64,000 bases of DNA from Methanohalophilus portucalensis (GCF_002761295.1 NZ_CP017881.1:800780-864779), one strand, 5' to 3'; positions 1-9,727 are shown, counted from the stretch's first letter. Notes: generated by a model not told the origin, from the sequence alone. Program-made: numbers and translations.

Positions 1-125
1 TACTCATTTGACAAAATACATTCATCCCCTTTGTGTTTTGTCTATCCAGAATCACATTGGGGACTTCTTCTTATAAAAATAATGATGTATTAGTGAAAGT
101 TAGAGGAAAGGGTTTCTACAGAGCC
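1..125. mobile_element. End of an insertion sequence running off the left edge
   Basis: Read on the minus strand from position 125, the sequence begins GGCTCTGTAGAAACCC (125 to 110). A near-identical terminus, GGCTCTGTAGAAATCC, occurs at 21504-21489, where it directly follows what looks like the tail of a transposase gene. The DUF262 reading frame loses family resemblance exactly at this point and stops 26 bases inside the element. A possible transposase start lies near position 29 on the minus strand (ATG behind AAAGGGG), but only a few codons are visible. This fits an IS that inserted in the DUF262 gene. The IS family (IS5-like) is a guess from the terminus only. Confidence 0.55.
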
Positions 126-930
126 CGATTTCATTTTCTTTAAATTCATTAATCGATTGAACTTGTTTTTCCCACTGTCCATTATAGTCCTTGCTGTCAA
201 GTTCAATCTTATCTATCTGTCCTAATAGTTTCCCTTTTAGTATCTCATATGGTTTTAACCGAACCCCTCTGTCATTAATTACCTCAAAAATCATAGGAAC
301 ATTAGTTTGTTCTACAGATAAATTGATTAGAACCAAACTATAGAGGAAATAAAAACTAAAAGTTTCAAATTTATGTTTCGTTGATAGTTGTTCATCTAAA
401 AATTTACTTATTATTTGATAGTTAGCAACCATATTCGCAGCAGTAATCCCACTAGAAACATCTATTTCTTTAGGATCCTTTTTTCCATCAAAAAGGTCTT
501 TTAATACTTGTTTATGTTTCTCATGATTCATCCAAAAATTCTTTTCCATCCCAGAGTAGCCTGCGATTTTACTTTCGAGCCACTTTTCTGCGTTCGAATC
601 ATACTTTTTAGATAAGTGGTATAATTTTAGTAAGATTAGCGTAAGAGTAGTAAGTCTTTGTTGCCCATCTACAATGTAGACTTTTCCATCTATTGTGTTG
701 GTAACATATGTGTTCAGATAATACCAGCGATATCTAGAAGAAATATTTTCTTTAGTTGGGTCAAGTGATTTATTATTTTGATATTCCTGTGTAAACCTAT
801 AAAAAATGTCATCTAACAACCGTTCAACTGGTTCTTTTGTCCATTTGTAATCACGTTGATAGAAGTCAATGTAGTATGTAGTACCTGAAAATAATCTATC
901 AATATTTTGTTTGTCTGGAGAAATGTCCAT
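100..930 (-). pseudogene. DUF262 (GmrSD-type) protein, truncated by an IS
   Basis: This encodes the N-terminal part of a DUF262 protein, the ParB-like NTPase half found in GmrSD-type modification-dependent restriction enzymes. The signature DGQQR is at residues 88-92, followed by LTTLTLILLKL, and an aromatic-rich YYIDFYQRDYKW segment lies near the start. Family members usually run to 550-700 residues with a C-terminal DUF1524 HNH nuclease. Here only about 268 residues are native before the frame enters the IS end at 125 and stops at 100. The gene starts 22 bases after hsdS and is the last readable gene of the leftward restriction operon. It probably makes no active nuclease unless the C-terminal half is expressed separately beyond the window. 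Confidence 0.75.
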
Positions 931-952
931 TTTACTACTTCCTTTTATTTAT

Positions 953-2488
953 TCATAATGTTTTATCAAATTTAATTCTTTCAAGTAATGCATCTGCCGG
1001 CTCCCAGTCCGGTGCATTATGCACTTCTTCCAGTTCCTGCTGGTTGAGCAGTTTCCCCTCAAAGGCCTTTTTCAGGATGCTCTGGCGCAGTGCTTCTGCT
1101 TTTTCCAGATTCTCTTCGATGTCCTGCTCGACTTTATCGCAAACTGAAAGACGGGTTTCGATTTCCGTGACGATGGCTTGTTGTTCTAAAAAAGGACAAA
1201 GTGGATATTCAAAATTGCTTAATTGACTTTGATTTATTGATGCCATACCAACTGTTTGTTGAGCATTTCTATTGAAGTAATGATTTGCTGAAAGGAAAAA
1301 CCAATAATTTACGAGTTTTGAATTGATTTTTGAATTTAATCTCAATCTAATATTTTTACTTTCATAGACTGAAAATTCCATATTTTCTGGAATTACTGCA
1401 GTCTTCCCAACTAACTCTCTACTATTTACTCGATTTACCAATAAATCGCCAGCATTTAAACCATACTCATTTTTTTCATTTTCTGTAAGTATAATTCTTT
1501 TAATATCAAACCATTCAATCATTCCATTTTCGATATTGTACATCCTAAGACATGCAGTTCCTTCTTCAGAATAAAACGACTTTGGTTTATAAATTCCATT
1601 TTTCATCGATTCAGTAATTTCACCCATTTTTATCCATTTCCATTCTTTAGGAATGATTGGCAATTTCTCTAATTCACCAACTGAAAGAAAGTTACCCCTT
1701 TTGACTTTTTTTGGTTTAGCAGGCTTCTTTCCCTTCTTTCCAGCATCTTCCCACTCTTTAACAGCCGCTTTCCATTCATCCAGTTTCCTGTTGTAGCTTT
1801 CTTCCCTTTCCTTCCGAATCTGCTCCAGCAATTCTTCCGCATCAGGCAGGTCGGTCTGCTGCTGTCGCCACTGGCTCGTAAGTTCTCCCTCAAATGCTTT
1901 CTTCAGCACCGCCTGCCGGTACACTTTGAGCTGCTCCTGTGCCTTTTTGAGGTCTGCGATGCCGTTATCCAGTTCACTGAAGAGTTGCTCTATTTTGGAA
2001 ACGATGGCGCGCTGTTCGGGGGGGGAACAAATTGGGATTTCTAAGTTTTTAAGAATTGTTTGACTAATATTAGACTGTGCTCCACCAATACCTTTTTTAA
2101 CTAATTCTTGTCTCTTGTGGAAAAGTAAATAGTACAAATATTTTGATTCAATAAATCTATTTTTTATTATTGCACATACAGCTTGATTGGTTGCAGCATC
2201 AATTCCTAAAAATGCAAGCTTTCCAATAGTAGCACCGTATAAAGCAATTAATAGCGTACCTTCAGGGAAGATTTTTGCGCTTGATTTTTCAATTGCTTCT
2301 TCTGAAATATATTCTTCAGTCTCCCAAATAGTATTATAGTTAAGTTCACCTGACTTTACCCATGGGATATTTCCCTTATAATAAGAAGAATTTTTTCTGC
2401 TTGGGGTGCCGCCGCTGGTAGTGAAACATATTTCCCCTAACTTTCTATTAATTCGGTATGTGTACACTTCTTCTTTACTTTGAGTCAT
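953..2488 (-). CDS. hsdS: Type I restriction-modification specificity subunit HsdS
   Basis: This 511-residue protein is the DNA-recognition subunit of a type I restriction-modification enzyme. It has the standard two-fold layout: target recognition domain 1 (about 10-170), a central conserved helix with PPEQRAIVSKIEQLFSELD near 160-185, a lysine-rich linker (about 225-265), recognition domain 2 (about 270-430) and a second conserved helix with EQQAIVTEIETRL. Each repeat ends with an RQ(A/S)(V/I)LKKAFEG motif. The start ATG overlaps the stop of the upstream PHP-ATPase gene by one base (TAATG), so translation is probably coupled. The recognition domains are AT-rich while the conserved helices are GC-richer, the usual mark of domain swapping between HsdS genes. 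Confidence 0.93.
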   Translation of the reverse strand: MTQSKEEVYTYRINRKLGEICFTTSGGTPSRKNSSYYKGNIPWVKSGELNYNTIWETEEYISEEAIEKSSAKIFPEGTLLIALYGATIGKLAFLGIDAATNQAVCAIIKNRFIESKYLYYLLFHKRQELVKKGIGGAQSNISQTILKNLEIPICSPPEQRAIVSKIEQLFSELDNGIADLKKAQEQLKVYRQAVLKKAFEGELTSQWRQQQTDLPDAEELLEQIRKEREESYNRKLDEWKAAVKEWEDAGKKGKKPAKPKKVKRGNFLSVGELEKLPIIPKEWKWIKMGEITESMKNGIYKPKSFYSEEGTACLRMYNIENGMIEWFDIKRIILTENEKNEYGLNAGDLLVNRVNSRELVGKTAVIPENMEFSVYESKNIRLRLNSKINSKLVNYWFFLSANHYFNRNAQQTVGMASINQSQLSNFEYPLCPFLEQQAIVTEIETRLSVCDKVEQDIEENLEKAEALRQSILKKAFEGKLLNQQELEEVHNAPDWEPADALLERIKFDKTL

Positions 2489-5286
2489 TATATTTCCACG
2501 AATCCATATTTTTTCTCACGCATGCTAAAAGCAGGTTCGCCACCTTCAAGGATATTGCAAATCTGTTCTCTTATGGCTGGATTTTCAATTGCTCCAGATT
2601 CGTAACTTAAAACTTCGTCGTTATTTTTAGCTACGATTACCTGTTCTGCATCAGCATTTACAACTAAATTGGCGTTGTGTGTCACAATAATTACTTGCCT
2701 ATATTTTTTAATTTTCTCAAAAATTGGTACCAATGACTCCACAATAAATTCATTATCCAAGTCATCTTCAGGTTGATCAAAAACAAAAGGTTTTATGAAG
2801 GGGCTTGTAGCAAGTTTAATACATACATAAAAAGTCCCTCTCATACCAACTGAAAGTTGTCTTATTTCTTTCCCCTTATAGGTGGATTTTGATTGGACTT
2901 TCCAATACTTTTTTCTAGTTCTTTCCAATAAAAGTATCGAAAGGAACTCTATTGCACCACCTTTATTGAATAAATCAGAATCTAATGTTTCTGCTAAGTT
3001 TAAATAATTACCATCCAAGTAGACGATTTTCTCTCCTCTTAATAACTTTAAATAGTCGTCTTTACTTTTTATTTGAAAAATCTCCTCTATTTTTTCATTT
3101 TTTGATTGTAATTGTGTTTCTCGAAACTTACGAAGATTCAGACAGCCCAATATTTGATTGTAAAATTCATTTGAGTTAAAGACTTCATGAGCTTTTATTT
3201 CGATATCATCTAATAGATCTGCAATTAATTTTTTTTGTTCCTCATTCCAATAATTTTTTCCACTTTTTAATTGAATCCATTTGCTATTGATATTTTCTAT
3301 ACATTTTTCGTGAGCTTGTTCGATTAAGTCGGCTAATTCCTTTAACCGTGTATACTTATATTCAATATCTTCATTTTTTAAATCTATTTCTTTAATTCTT
3401 CTATTATATGTATCAATTTCATCTTGGTAGATAGATATTTGTTCTAACAGTCCACTTATATCTGTTTTTATTCCAGCATCCTTAAATTTTGTATCGATTT
3501 CAAAATTATCATCCTGTAATGTTGCAATTTGTGTTTTTGCATTAGCTAAAAAATTATTAATAGACAGTCTTTGAGTTTGGATATTCAATTGTGGAATTTT
3601 ATCCTCTACAATATCACTATATTCATTTAAAATTTGTATGTCGTTATTTATCTGATCTTGAAAATGTAGCAAATTATTAAGTACTTGTTGCGCTTTTGTG
3701 CTTTGTTCACTTATTTTGTTTATTTTATTAAGATTTCCTATATATTTGTCTATTAATTGACGATTTTCTTCAGTAGTGATTGTTTTTATTAAATCTTCTT
3801 TTTCCTTTTTCTTTTTTCGATTATAATCATAAGAATTCAAATAATTACCATTACTATCCTTATAGTTAAACCAATTTTTAATTTCAAAAATTTCATTGAT
3901 TAAGCGTTCAATTTCAGATTCTGGAACATCTAATGAATCCGCTTCATTGGTTAAATTGAGAAGTTTTTTGATCTCGTCATCTAACTTATAAGAATTTTGT
4001 GGATCAACTATTTCTTTTACTTCTCCTTGATGAATGTGTAAATAATCTAAGTTGTTTTCATTCTGAATATGATATTCATTTGTAGTTCCATCTGTTTTTT
4101 GATAAGTAACTGTGAATTTGTCATTTGGAATTGAAATCTCACGTTCACGTCCATTTTCTTGAAATTTATTAAATGTTTTAGCAATTGAATCGAGAAGTAA
4201 ACTTTTACCTTTGCCTCTTCCTCCAATTATAGTCACAAGGTTTTGACTCAATTCCAGTTTAGTTTCATCAAATTTCACCTCACTATGATTGAATATATTT
4301 GTATTCGTTATGTTGATTTCTGAAAAGAAAGACTTTTTGAAATCTTCTTGTGGATTACCTTCTTGAACTCTTACACGCTCTGAACCTTCAAATATAATTT
4401 GCCTTAACCCTTCAAATGTAGGGTTAGCTTTTATCCAATTAAAACAGTTTCCTATTCTATCTTTTGTTGTATCTTTATATGAATATGTATGAGCATCACT
4501 ACAATCGAGAAGGAGATCATTTACTTCCTCCTTACTTAATTTTTCTCTAGCATTGACATATTTTTCTACGGATTTTGCAGATGTAAATACCAAGTGAGCG
4601 TTATTAATGATTGTTTTTTTATCAGTTACTGAACTATTTGACCATTGAAGCTCATCCCACTCAGTTTTGCCGACTGCTATTAAGTATTTGTCTTTAAAGT
4701 AGTGTCTATTTTTTAGTATTTCAAATATCTTTTTTTCGTCAAGGTTGAGATTGTTAAATCCCTCTATCAAATCAGATTGGTATTTAGGTAGTTCTTTATC
4801 GGGAACATTAGATTTGATTTTTTTTCCAAGATCTTTTAAGCTTTCTTTAGTAATACTTCCATTCCAATAATCTCGGTTTATATCGGAACTTAATTTGTAT
4901 GATTGTTCCAAAGCATTTAAAAATTGACTTTCTATCGTATTAATATCAAGTTCATTTGAAAAAATCACATGTAAATTAATTCTTTTAGTGTTTCTAAACT
5001 CAACACCAGCAAATTTTTGTATTCTAAATTCAACAACTGGCAATATTAGTTTTATATTAGATAATCTTCCATTAATTTCTTTTTCGTATTTTATTTTCTT
5101 ATATCCATCAAGAAATAGATAATCATTTATTCCAATGACTTTAAATTCTTCTGGCAGTGCTTCGAGATCTTTTAAGAATTTTTCCCATACATCCGCAGAA
5201 TTACCATAATCGTTAATGATTGATTCAGGTGTATGAATATGTAAATCCCATTTCGTCCATTCAGATCCTTTTGGAAATTCTGACAT
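2488..5286 (-). CDS. PHP-domain/SMC-like ATPase (TrlF-type) within the restriction operon
   Basis: This 932-residue protein joins an N-terminal PHP-like phosphoesterase domain to an ABC/SMC-type ATPase. The metal-binding motif DLHIHT is at residues 14-19. The Walker A motif GGRGKGKS is at about 355-362, and a long charged coiled-coil-like region spans about 470-720. A signature-like LSVGMRG lies near 808-815, Walker B FVFDQPEDDLD near 832-843, and an IVTHNANLVV switch near 865. The order matches the TrlF family of AAA-like ATPases often carried inside type I restriction loci. Its function is not settled, and a nucleic-acid sensing or nuclease role in defence is inferred from context. It lies 21 bases after hsdR and overlaps hsdS by one base. 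The gene is clearly more AT-rich than hsdR, suggesting separate acquisition. Confidence 0.8.
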   Translation of the reverse strand: MSEFPKGSEWTKWDLHIHTPESIINDYGNSADVWEKFLKDLEALPEEFKVIGINDYLFLDGYKKIKYEKEINGRLSNIKLILPVVEFRIQKFAGVEFRNTKRINLHVIFSNELDINTIESQFLNALEQSYKLSSDINRDYWNGSITKESLKDLGKKIKSNVPDKELPKYQSDLIEGFNNLNLDEKKIFEILKNRHYFKDKYLIAVGKTEWDELQWSNSSVTDKKTIINNAHLVFTSAKSVEKYVNAREKLSKEEVNDLLLDCSDAHTYSYKDTTKDRIGNCFNWIKANPTFEGLRQIIFEGSERVRVQEGNPQEDFKKSFFSEINITNTNIFNHSEVKFDETKLELSQNLVTIIGGRGKGKSLLLDSIAKTFNKFQENGREREISIPNDKFTVTYQKTDGTTNEYHIQNENNLDYLHIHQGEVKEIVDPQNSYKLDDEIKKLLNLTNEADSLDVPESEIERLINEIFEIKNWFNYKDSNGNYLNSYDYNRKKKKEKEDLIKTITTEENRQLIDKYIGNLNKINKISEQSTKAQQVLNNLLHFQDQINNDIQILNEYSDIVEDKIPQLNIQTQRLSINNFLANAKTQIATLQDDNFEIDTKFKDAGIKTDISGLLEQISIYQDEIDTYNRRIKEIDLKNEDIEYKYTRLKELADLIEQAHEKCIENINSKWIQLKSGKNYWNEEQKKLIADLLDDIEIKAHEVFNSNEFYNQILGCLNLRKFRETQLQSKNEKIEEIFQIKSKDDYLKLLRGEKIVYLDGNYLNLAETLDSDLFNKGGAIEFLSILLLERTRKKYWKVQSKSTYKGKEIRQLSVGMRGTFYVCIKLATSPFIKPFVFDQPEDDLDNEFIVESLVPIFEKIKKYRQVIIVTHNANLVVNADAEQVIVAKNNDEVLSYESGAIENPAIREQICNILEGGEPAFSMREKKYGFVEI

Positions 5287-5307
5287 AATAATACGTCTCC
5301 ATATATT

Positions 5308-8064
5308 TTATTCTACGAGTGCCTCATTCAATTCATCAATCATAGTGTTCATCTCATTCCCGAAGAGCTGGTACATCCGGCCACGTCCTCCCAGTGCATC
5401 GAACGGGGCATAATCCAGGTCATCGATTTCCAGATGGAAACTGGTAGCCACGTAATCCCTGATCATTCGCAGCCAGCCCATCTGGTCCTCATTGAATTTC
5501 AGGGTACCGGCCTGCTTATCAAATACCCAGTTCTGGAAATTCCTGCTTACGGTTAGGTCATAGGAAGTCAGTACCGGGTCGATCTCGGTGACCCTGCGGA
5601 TCAGGGAGATCAGGGCTGTGAGTTCATTCTTCGGGGAATTGCCGTTGACCTCTTCCAGCTGTTCGTAGGCCTGCCAGACTCTTAAAGGAGACAGGTAGGG
5701 CTTCTCAGCCTTTAGTTTTTCCAGCACTTCCTTGATCATCCTGAAAGTGACATCCCTGCGCTGATAGGGCTGGTTATAAAAAATCTTCAGGGCAGTGATC
5801 TCCTCCCGGTTTGCCTCCAGATAGGCCTTGAAATCACTGACCACCTCATCAGCCCTGATCACAGCATCCTCATCCCATTCCGCTCTCAGGACCGTATCCG
5901 TATTTACAGTATCGATGATCTGTTCATGTACCTTGCGCACATTTTCCAGATACTCATTCAATTGGCCGGTAAAGGTAGCCCTAGCAGTGCTGAATAAATT
6001 CTCCCGTGCCTTCCTTTTTGCCTCATCTTCAGAAATTTCCGGCTCTTCTCTCTGAATAGTTTGTATCTTTGCCTCGATTACATCCGGGTTGTGGGCATTG
6101 AGCAAATCCTTAATGGTCTCATTGATTTCTTTCCCGCCGGTCTTCTCGGCAAAGGTTTCCCGCTCCTGTGGTGTGATCTGTTTTTCCAATCTGGCCAGCC
6201 GGTTGGCCAGGGAAACATAAACGTCCTCGTCCTCTGCTCCGAAGGTGACTGCTCCAAGCAGATCCTTCATAGGAATGCCCTTCTTGCGCTCCAGAGGCCT
6301 GCTGTCGGTCTTCATGGATTTGGTAACACCCACATCATCCACGATCACAAAATGTGTCTTGGCCGAGATTGACGAGGGAGTCACCTTCTGCAAATCATCA
6401 AAATCCAGGGTGCGTGTACCGCGTCCCTTCATCTGCTCAAAATAATTACGGCTCTTCACATCCCTCATGAACATAAGGCATTCCAGCGGCTTGACATCCG
6501 TACCGGTAGCAATCATATCCACCGTAACCGCTATTCTGGGATTGTAATCATTCCTGAACTGGGACAGGACGGATTTCGGGTCTTCATCCACCTTGTACGT
6601 CACCTTCTTGCAGAAAGCATTCCCCTCCCCGAATTCTTCCCGGACAATCTGGATAATATCGTCCGCATGACTGTCCGTCTTGGCAAAAACCAGGGTTTTG
6701 GGTACCTCTTTTCTGCCCGGGAAAATCTCGGGAAGTTTATTCTTGAAAGTGCGAATTACATTTCGTATCTGGCTGGGATTAACCACATCCCGGTCCAGTT
6801 TATTTGAAGTATATGTGAAATCCTCATCAAGCTGCTCCCAGCGTTTTTTGCGGGACAGTTTCTCCCGTTTATCGACAAATTCCTCGGCCTTGATCTCTGC
6901 TCCGTTTTTGGTGATCTCGGTCTCAATCGTATAAACCTCATAACCCACATTCACCCCATCTGCCACGGCCTCCTCATGACTGTACTCGCTCACCACATTC
7001 TCATTGAAAAAAGCAAAGGTACGTTTATCCGGTGTAGCCGTCAGGCCGATCAGGAATGCATCAAAGTAATCAAGCACCTGCTGCCACAGATTGTAGATGG
7101 AGCGATGGCATTCATCGATAACCACGAAATCAAATTCTTCTATCGGGACATTCTCATTATAAACAACCGGCAGGGGCTCCTTTGGTTTCCACTCTTTTTC
7201 AGCCGGATTTTCCTCTTCTGATTCCTCGTCCAGTTCTTCATCCTTCAATATAGAATAAAGTCGCTGTATAGTGGAGATGCACACCTGGCTATCCGAGGAA
7301 ATATAATTGGAAGTCAAACGCTGCACATTATAAAGTTCGGTAAATTTGCGGTTATCATCATTGGGTACATAGGCCATGAATTCCTGTTCAGCCTGCTCTC
7401 CCAGGTTACGTGTATCCACAAGGAAAAGTATTTTCTTAGCATCGGCAAACTTCAGCAATCTGTAAATGAACGTGATGGCAGTATAGGTTTTTCCCGATCC
7501 TGTAGCCATCTGCACCAGAGCACGGGGACGGTTTTCTTTAAAAGATTCTTCAAGATTGTAAATGGCCCTAATCTGGCAATCACGTAATCCATCTGTTTTA
7601 AAATCGGGCATTTCAAGAAGTCTTTCCCTTAAACTCTTCTCCTGTTTGAGATAATGTAGAAATGTTTCCGGGCGATGGAATGAGAAAGCAGGCCTGGACC
7701 TTGGCTTGGGGTCCCGGTAATCAGTATATCTTGTAACTTTCCCCGTACTTTCATACACAAAAGGGAGTGGTTCATTATTGAGGTACTTCAACTTGCTAGT
7801 AGCATATTCAGCTGACTGCTCTTCAACAACCGTGAGGTGGTGACCTTCCTCTTCCCTTTTGGCCTCGATAACCCCGACAGGCTTCTGATCCACAAAAAGT
7901 ACATAGTCAGCAGGTCCTACCTCGGTCTGGTATTCCTTTATCGCAATACCTGTTGAAGCGTTCCAATCAAGCCTATTCTTATCCTGCACAGCCCAGCCAG
8001 AATCCTCTAGATTTTCATCGATAATATCTCTGGCTACTTGTTCGGGGTTTTGATTTTGGCTCAT
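5308..8064 (-). CDS. hsdR: Type I restriction enzyme endonuclease/translocase subunit HsdR
   Basis: This 918-residue protein is the motor and nuclease subunit of a type I restriction enzyme. A PD-(D/E)XK nuclease core lies near the start (Asp53 in GPADYVLF, then Glu67-Ala-Lys69 in GVIEAKR). The SF2 helicase motor follows with MATGSGKT at 186-193, DECH at 317-320, LTATP near 340 and an arginine-rich motif VI (QMKGRGTRTLD) near 550. The C-terminal helical domain (about 640-918) is the part that normally docks on the methylase core. It is the first gene of the leftward hsdR-trlF-hsdS-DUF262 run and diverges from the nuclease-like gene at 8276 across about 210 bases. HsdM, needed for activity, is not in the window. 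Confidence 0.95.
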   Translation of the reverse strand: MSQNQNPEQVARDIIDENLEDSGWAVQDKNRLDWNASTGIAIKEYQTEVGPADYVLFVDQKPVGVIEAKREEEGHHLTVVEEQSAEYATSKLKYLNNEPLPFVYESTGKVTRYTDYRDPKPRSRPAFSFHRPETFLHYLKQEKSLRERLLEMPDFKTDGLRDCQIRAIYNLEESFKENRPRALVQMATGSGKTYTAITFIYRLLKFADAKKILFLVDTRNLGEQAEQEFMAYVPNDDNRKFTELYNVQRLTSNYISSDSQVCISTIQRLYSILKDEELDEESEEENPAEKEWKPKEPLPVVYNENVPIEEFDFVVIDECHRSIYNLWQQVLDYFDAFLIGLTATPDKRTFAFFNENVVSEYSHEEAVADGVNVGYEVYTIETEITKNGAEIKAEEFVDKREKLSRKKRWEQLDEDFTYTSNKLDRDVVNPSQIRNVIRTFKNKLPEIFPGRKEVPKTLVFAKTDSHADDIIQIVREEFGEGNAFCKKVTYKVDEDPKSVLSQFRNDYNPRIAVTVDMIATGTDVKPLECLMFMRDVKSRNYFEQMKGRGTRTLDFDDLQKVTPSSISAKTHFVIVDDVGVTKSMKTDSRPLERKKGIPMKDLLGAVTFGAEDEDVYVSLANRLARLEKQITPQERETFAEKTGGKEINETIKDLLNAHNPDVIEAKIQTIQREEPEISEDEAKRKARENLFSTARATFTGQLNEYLENVRKVHEQIIDTVNTDTVLRAEWDEDAVIRADEVVSDFKAYLEANREEITALKIFYNQPYQRRDVTFRMIKEVLEKLKAEKPYLSPLRVWQAYEQLEEVNGNSPKNELTALISLIRRVTEIDPVLTSYDLTVSRNFQNWVFDKQAGTLKFNEDQMGWLRMIRDYVATSFHLEIDDLDYAPFDALGGRGRMYQLFGNEMNTMIDELNEALVE

Positions 8065-8275
8065 GCGTTTGATCTCGCTGAAGTGAACTTATTTCTTTAG
8101 GATATGGAAATTAATTGTGAATTGGTCTGGATCATTGTATTTATCTATAATATGTTTGTTAATTAAAAGTTTAATGATTTTATGCTGTTTTTGTTGGACT
8201 TGTTCAGAATTTTGACTAAAATTAATTTTTATATCTTGACTTCCACATATCTATACTATAGTAATTTGTTGGGGT

Positions 8276-9157
8276 GTGGTCGGTGTGCGGTTAATAAACC
8301 TTAAAAAAGTATCTTTGAAACGAAATCCTCGGATAAATGAAAAATGGATACAGGAGCAAATATCTTCCAATCCTTCAATACTGGGCCTTGGAGATTTGAT
8401 TCTAAAAGATATAGAACGCAATCATCGGGGTGCTGGCAGGCTTGATCTATTGCTTCAGGACCCTGATTCTTTAAAAAGATATGAAGTTGAAATTCAATTA
8501 GGTAAAACAGATGAATCTCACATAATCAGGACTATCGAATACTGGGATAATGAAAGAAAGAAATATCCACAATATGACCATTGTGCTGTGATTATAGCCG
8601 AGGATATTACAAGTCGCTTCTTTAATGTAATCCAGCTCTTTAACGGCAACATACCTATTATTGCCATTCAGATGAATGCTTATGAAGTGGAAAATAATGA
8701 CGGCCTTGCTCTGACTTTCACAAAGATACTGGATGAATTTGAGCTTGGTTTCATAGATGAAGATGAAGAAGTAACTGAAGTTGTAGATAGATATTATTGG
8801 GAAAAGAAAGGATCGAAAGAAACAGTGGAACTGACAGATAATTTACTTCAATTAATCAAAGAGATAGATCCCACCTTTGAACTCAAATATAACAAATATT
8901 ATATTGGTTTGGCAAAAGACGGTTCAGCAGATAATTTTGTAAGTTTTAAAGCAAGAAAAAGTTACCTTATAATGCGATTAAAACTTGAAGACTCAGAAGA
9001 TATCCAAAACGAGCTTCTTGAATCGGGCCTGGATCTTATGGATTACAACCGTAGAAGCGGGCTTCAGAGAATCCGGTTGGTAAAAAAGGATCTTGTAGAT
9101 AATGAAGAAACAATCAGGAAATTAATGCAGATGTCCTACGACTATGTTCATTTATGA
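8276..9157 (+). CDS. PD-(D/E)XK nuclease-like protein with DUF5655-like C-terminus
   Basis: This 293-residue protein of uncertain role has an N-terminal half resembling restriction-like nucleases of the NucS/DUF91-related kind. A GRLDLLL strand (Asp57) is followed by YEVEIQ with Glu72 and Gln74, a plausible D...ExQ catalytic core, and an acidic helix. The C-terminal part (about 185-293) resembles the DUF5655 domain often fused to such nucleases. The start is GTG at 8276, or GTG at 8285, behind a GGGGTG site. It is divergent to hsdR and may belong to the same defence island. The exact substrate cannot be told from sequence. A short palindrome follows the stop. Confidence 0.7.
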   Translation: MVGVRLINLKKVSLKRNPRINEKWIQEQISSNPSILGLGDLILKDIERNHRGAGRLDLLLQDPDSLKRYEVEIQLGKTDESHIIRTIEYWDNERKKYPQYDHCAVIIAEDITSRFFNVIQLFNGNIPIIAIQMNAYEVENNDGLALTFTKILDEFELGFIDEDEEVTEVVDRYYWEKKGSKETVELTDNLLQLIKEIDPTFELKYNKYYIGLAKDGSADNFVSFKARKSYLIMRLKLEDSEDIQNELLESGLDLMDYNRRSGLQRIRLVKKDLVDNEETIRKLMQMSYDYVHL

Positions 9158-9191
9158 TACAAAATTTCCCTTGCTGGCAAAATTGCACTTG

Positions 9192-9207
9192 GAGGTGTTG
9201 ACACCTC
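9192..9207. terminator. Short palindrome between convergent genes
   Basis: GAGGTGT and ACACCTC (9192-9198 and 9201-9207) form a perfect 7-bp stem around a 2-base centre. It lies between the convergent stops at 9157 and 9221. It could be a two-way transcription terminator or a protein-binding palindrome; the very small loop makes the hairpin reading uncertain. Confidence 0.35.
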
Positions 9208-9220
9208 TTCTGTGGAGGTA

Positions 9221-9727
9221 TCATTGTTCTTTGTATTCTTTCATAAGTTCGATGTAAGATGCAGCATTTTCTTCAATCATCTTTATGTCTTTATCGTTTG
9301 CTTCCCTTCTAATTCTTCCCGGGATTCCTGTAATTACATTTGCAGGCCCATACCTTTTGCCGGGTGCTATCAGTGCATTGGCGCCAACAATCGAATTATC
9401 TCCTATTTCCGCACCTTCTAGTATAGTTGCATTCATACCTATAAGCACATTATTTCCGATTTTACAACTATGTAAAACCGCTCCGTGGCCAATACTGACA
9501 TAATCCCCAATTTCGACCATTTTAGTAGTGTCATTATGGATTACCACATTATCCTGGATACTGGTCCCCTTTCCTATATTTATTTCATTCATATCCGCAC
9601 GTATTGTGGCATTAAACCAGATACTTGAGTCCCTGTCAACCCTGGCATCTCCTATGACTTCCGCAGATTCTGCAACAAATACACTGCCATGCAGTGCAGG
9701 TTTCTTTCCCCTGAAATTTCTTAGCAT
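9221..9727 (-). CDS. Gamma-carbonic-anhydrase-like hexapeptide protein (YrdA/CaiE type)
   Basis: This 168-residue left-handed beta-helix protein is built from hexapeptide repeats. The three metal-ligand histidines of the gamma-carbonic anhydrase family are present at His64, His81 and His86 (motifs VVIHND and GHGAVLH). The acidic proton-shuttle loop of the Methanosarcina Cam enzyme is missing and there is no secretion signal, so this matches the cytoplasmic YrdA/CaiE branch, whose activity is often unproven. The start ATG overlaps the stop of the upstream histidine kinase by one base (TAATG), indicating coupled translation. Their functional link is unknown. Confidence 0.88.
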   Translation of the reverse strand: MLRNFRGKKPALHGSVFVAESAEVIGDARVDRDSSIWFNATIRADMNEINIGKGTSIQDNVVIHNDTTKMVEIGDYVSIGHGAVLHSCKIGNNVLIGMNATILEGAEIGDNSIVGANALIAPGKRYGPANVITGIPGRIRREANDKDIKMIEENAASYIELMKEYKEQ

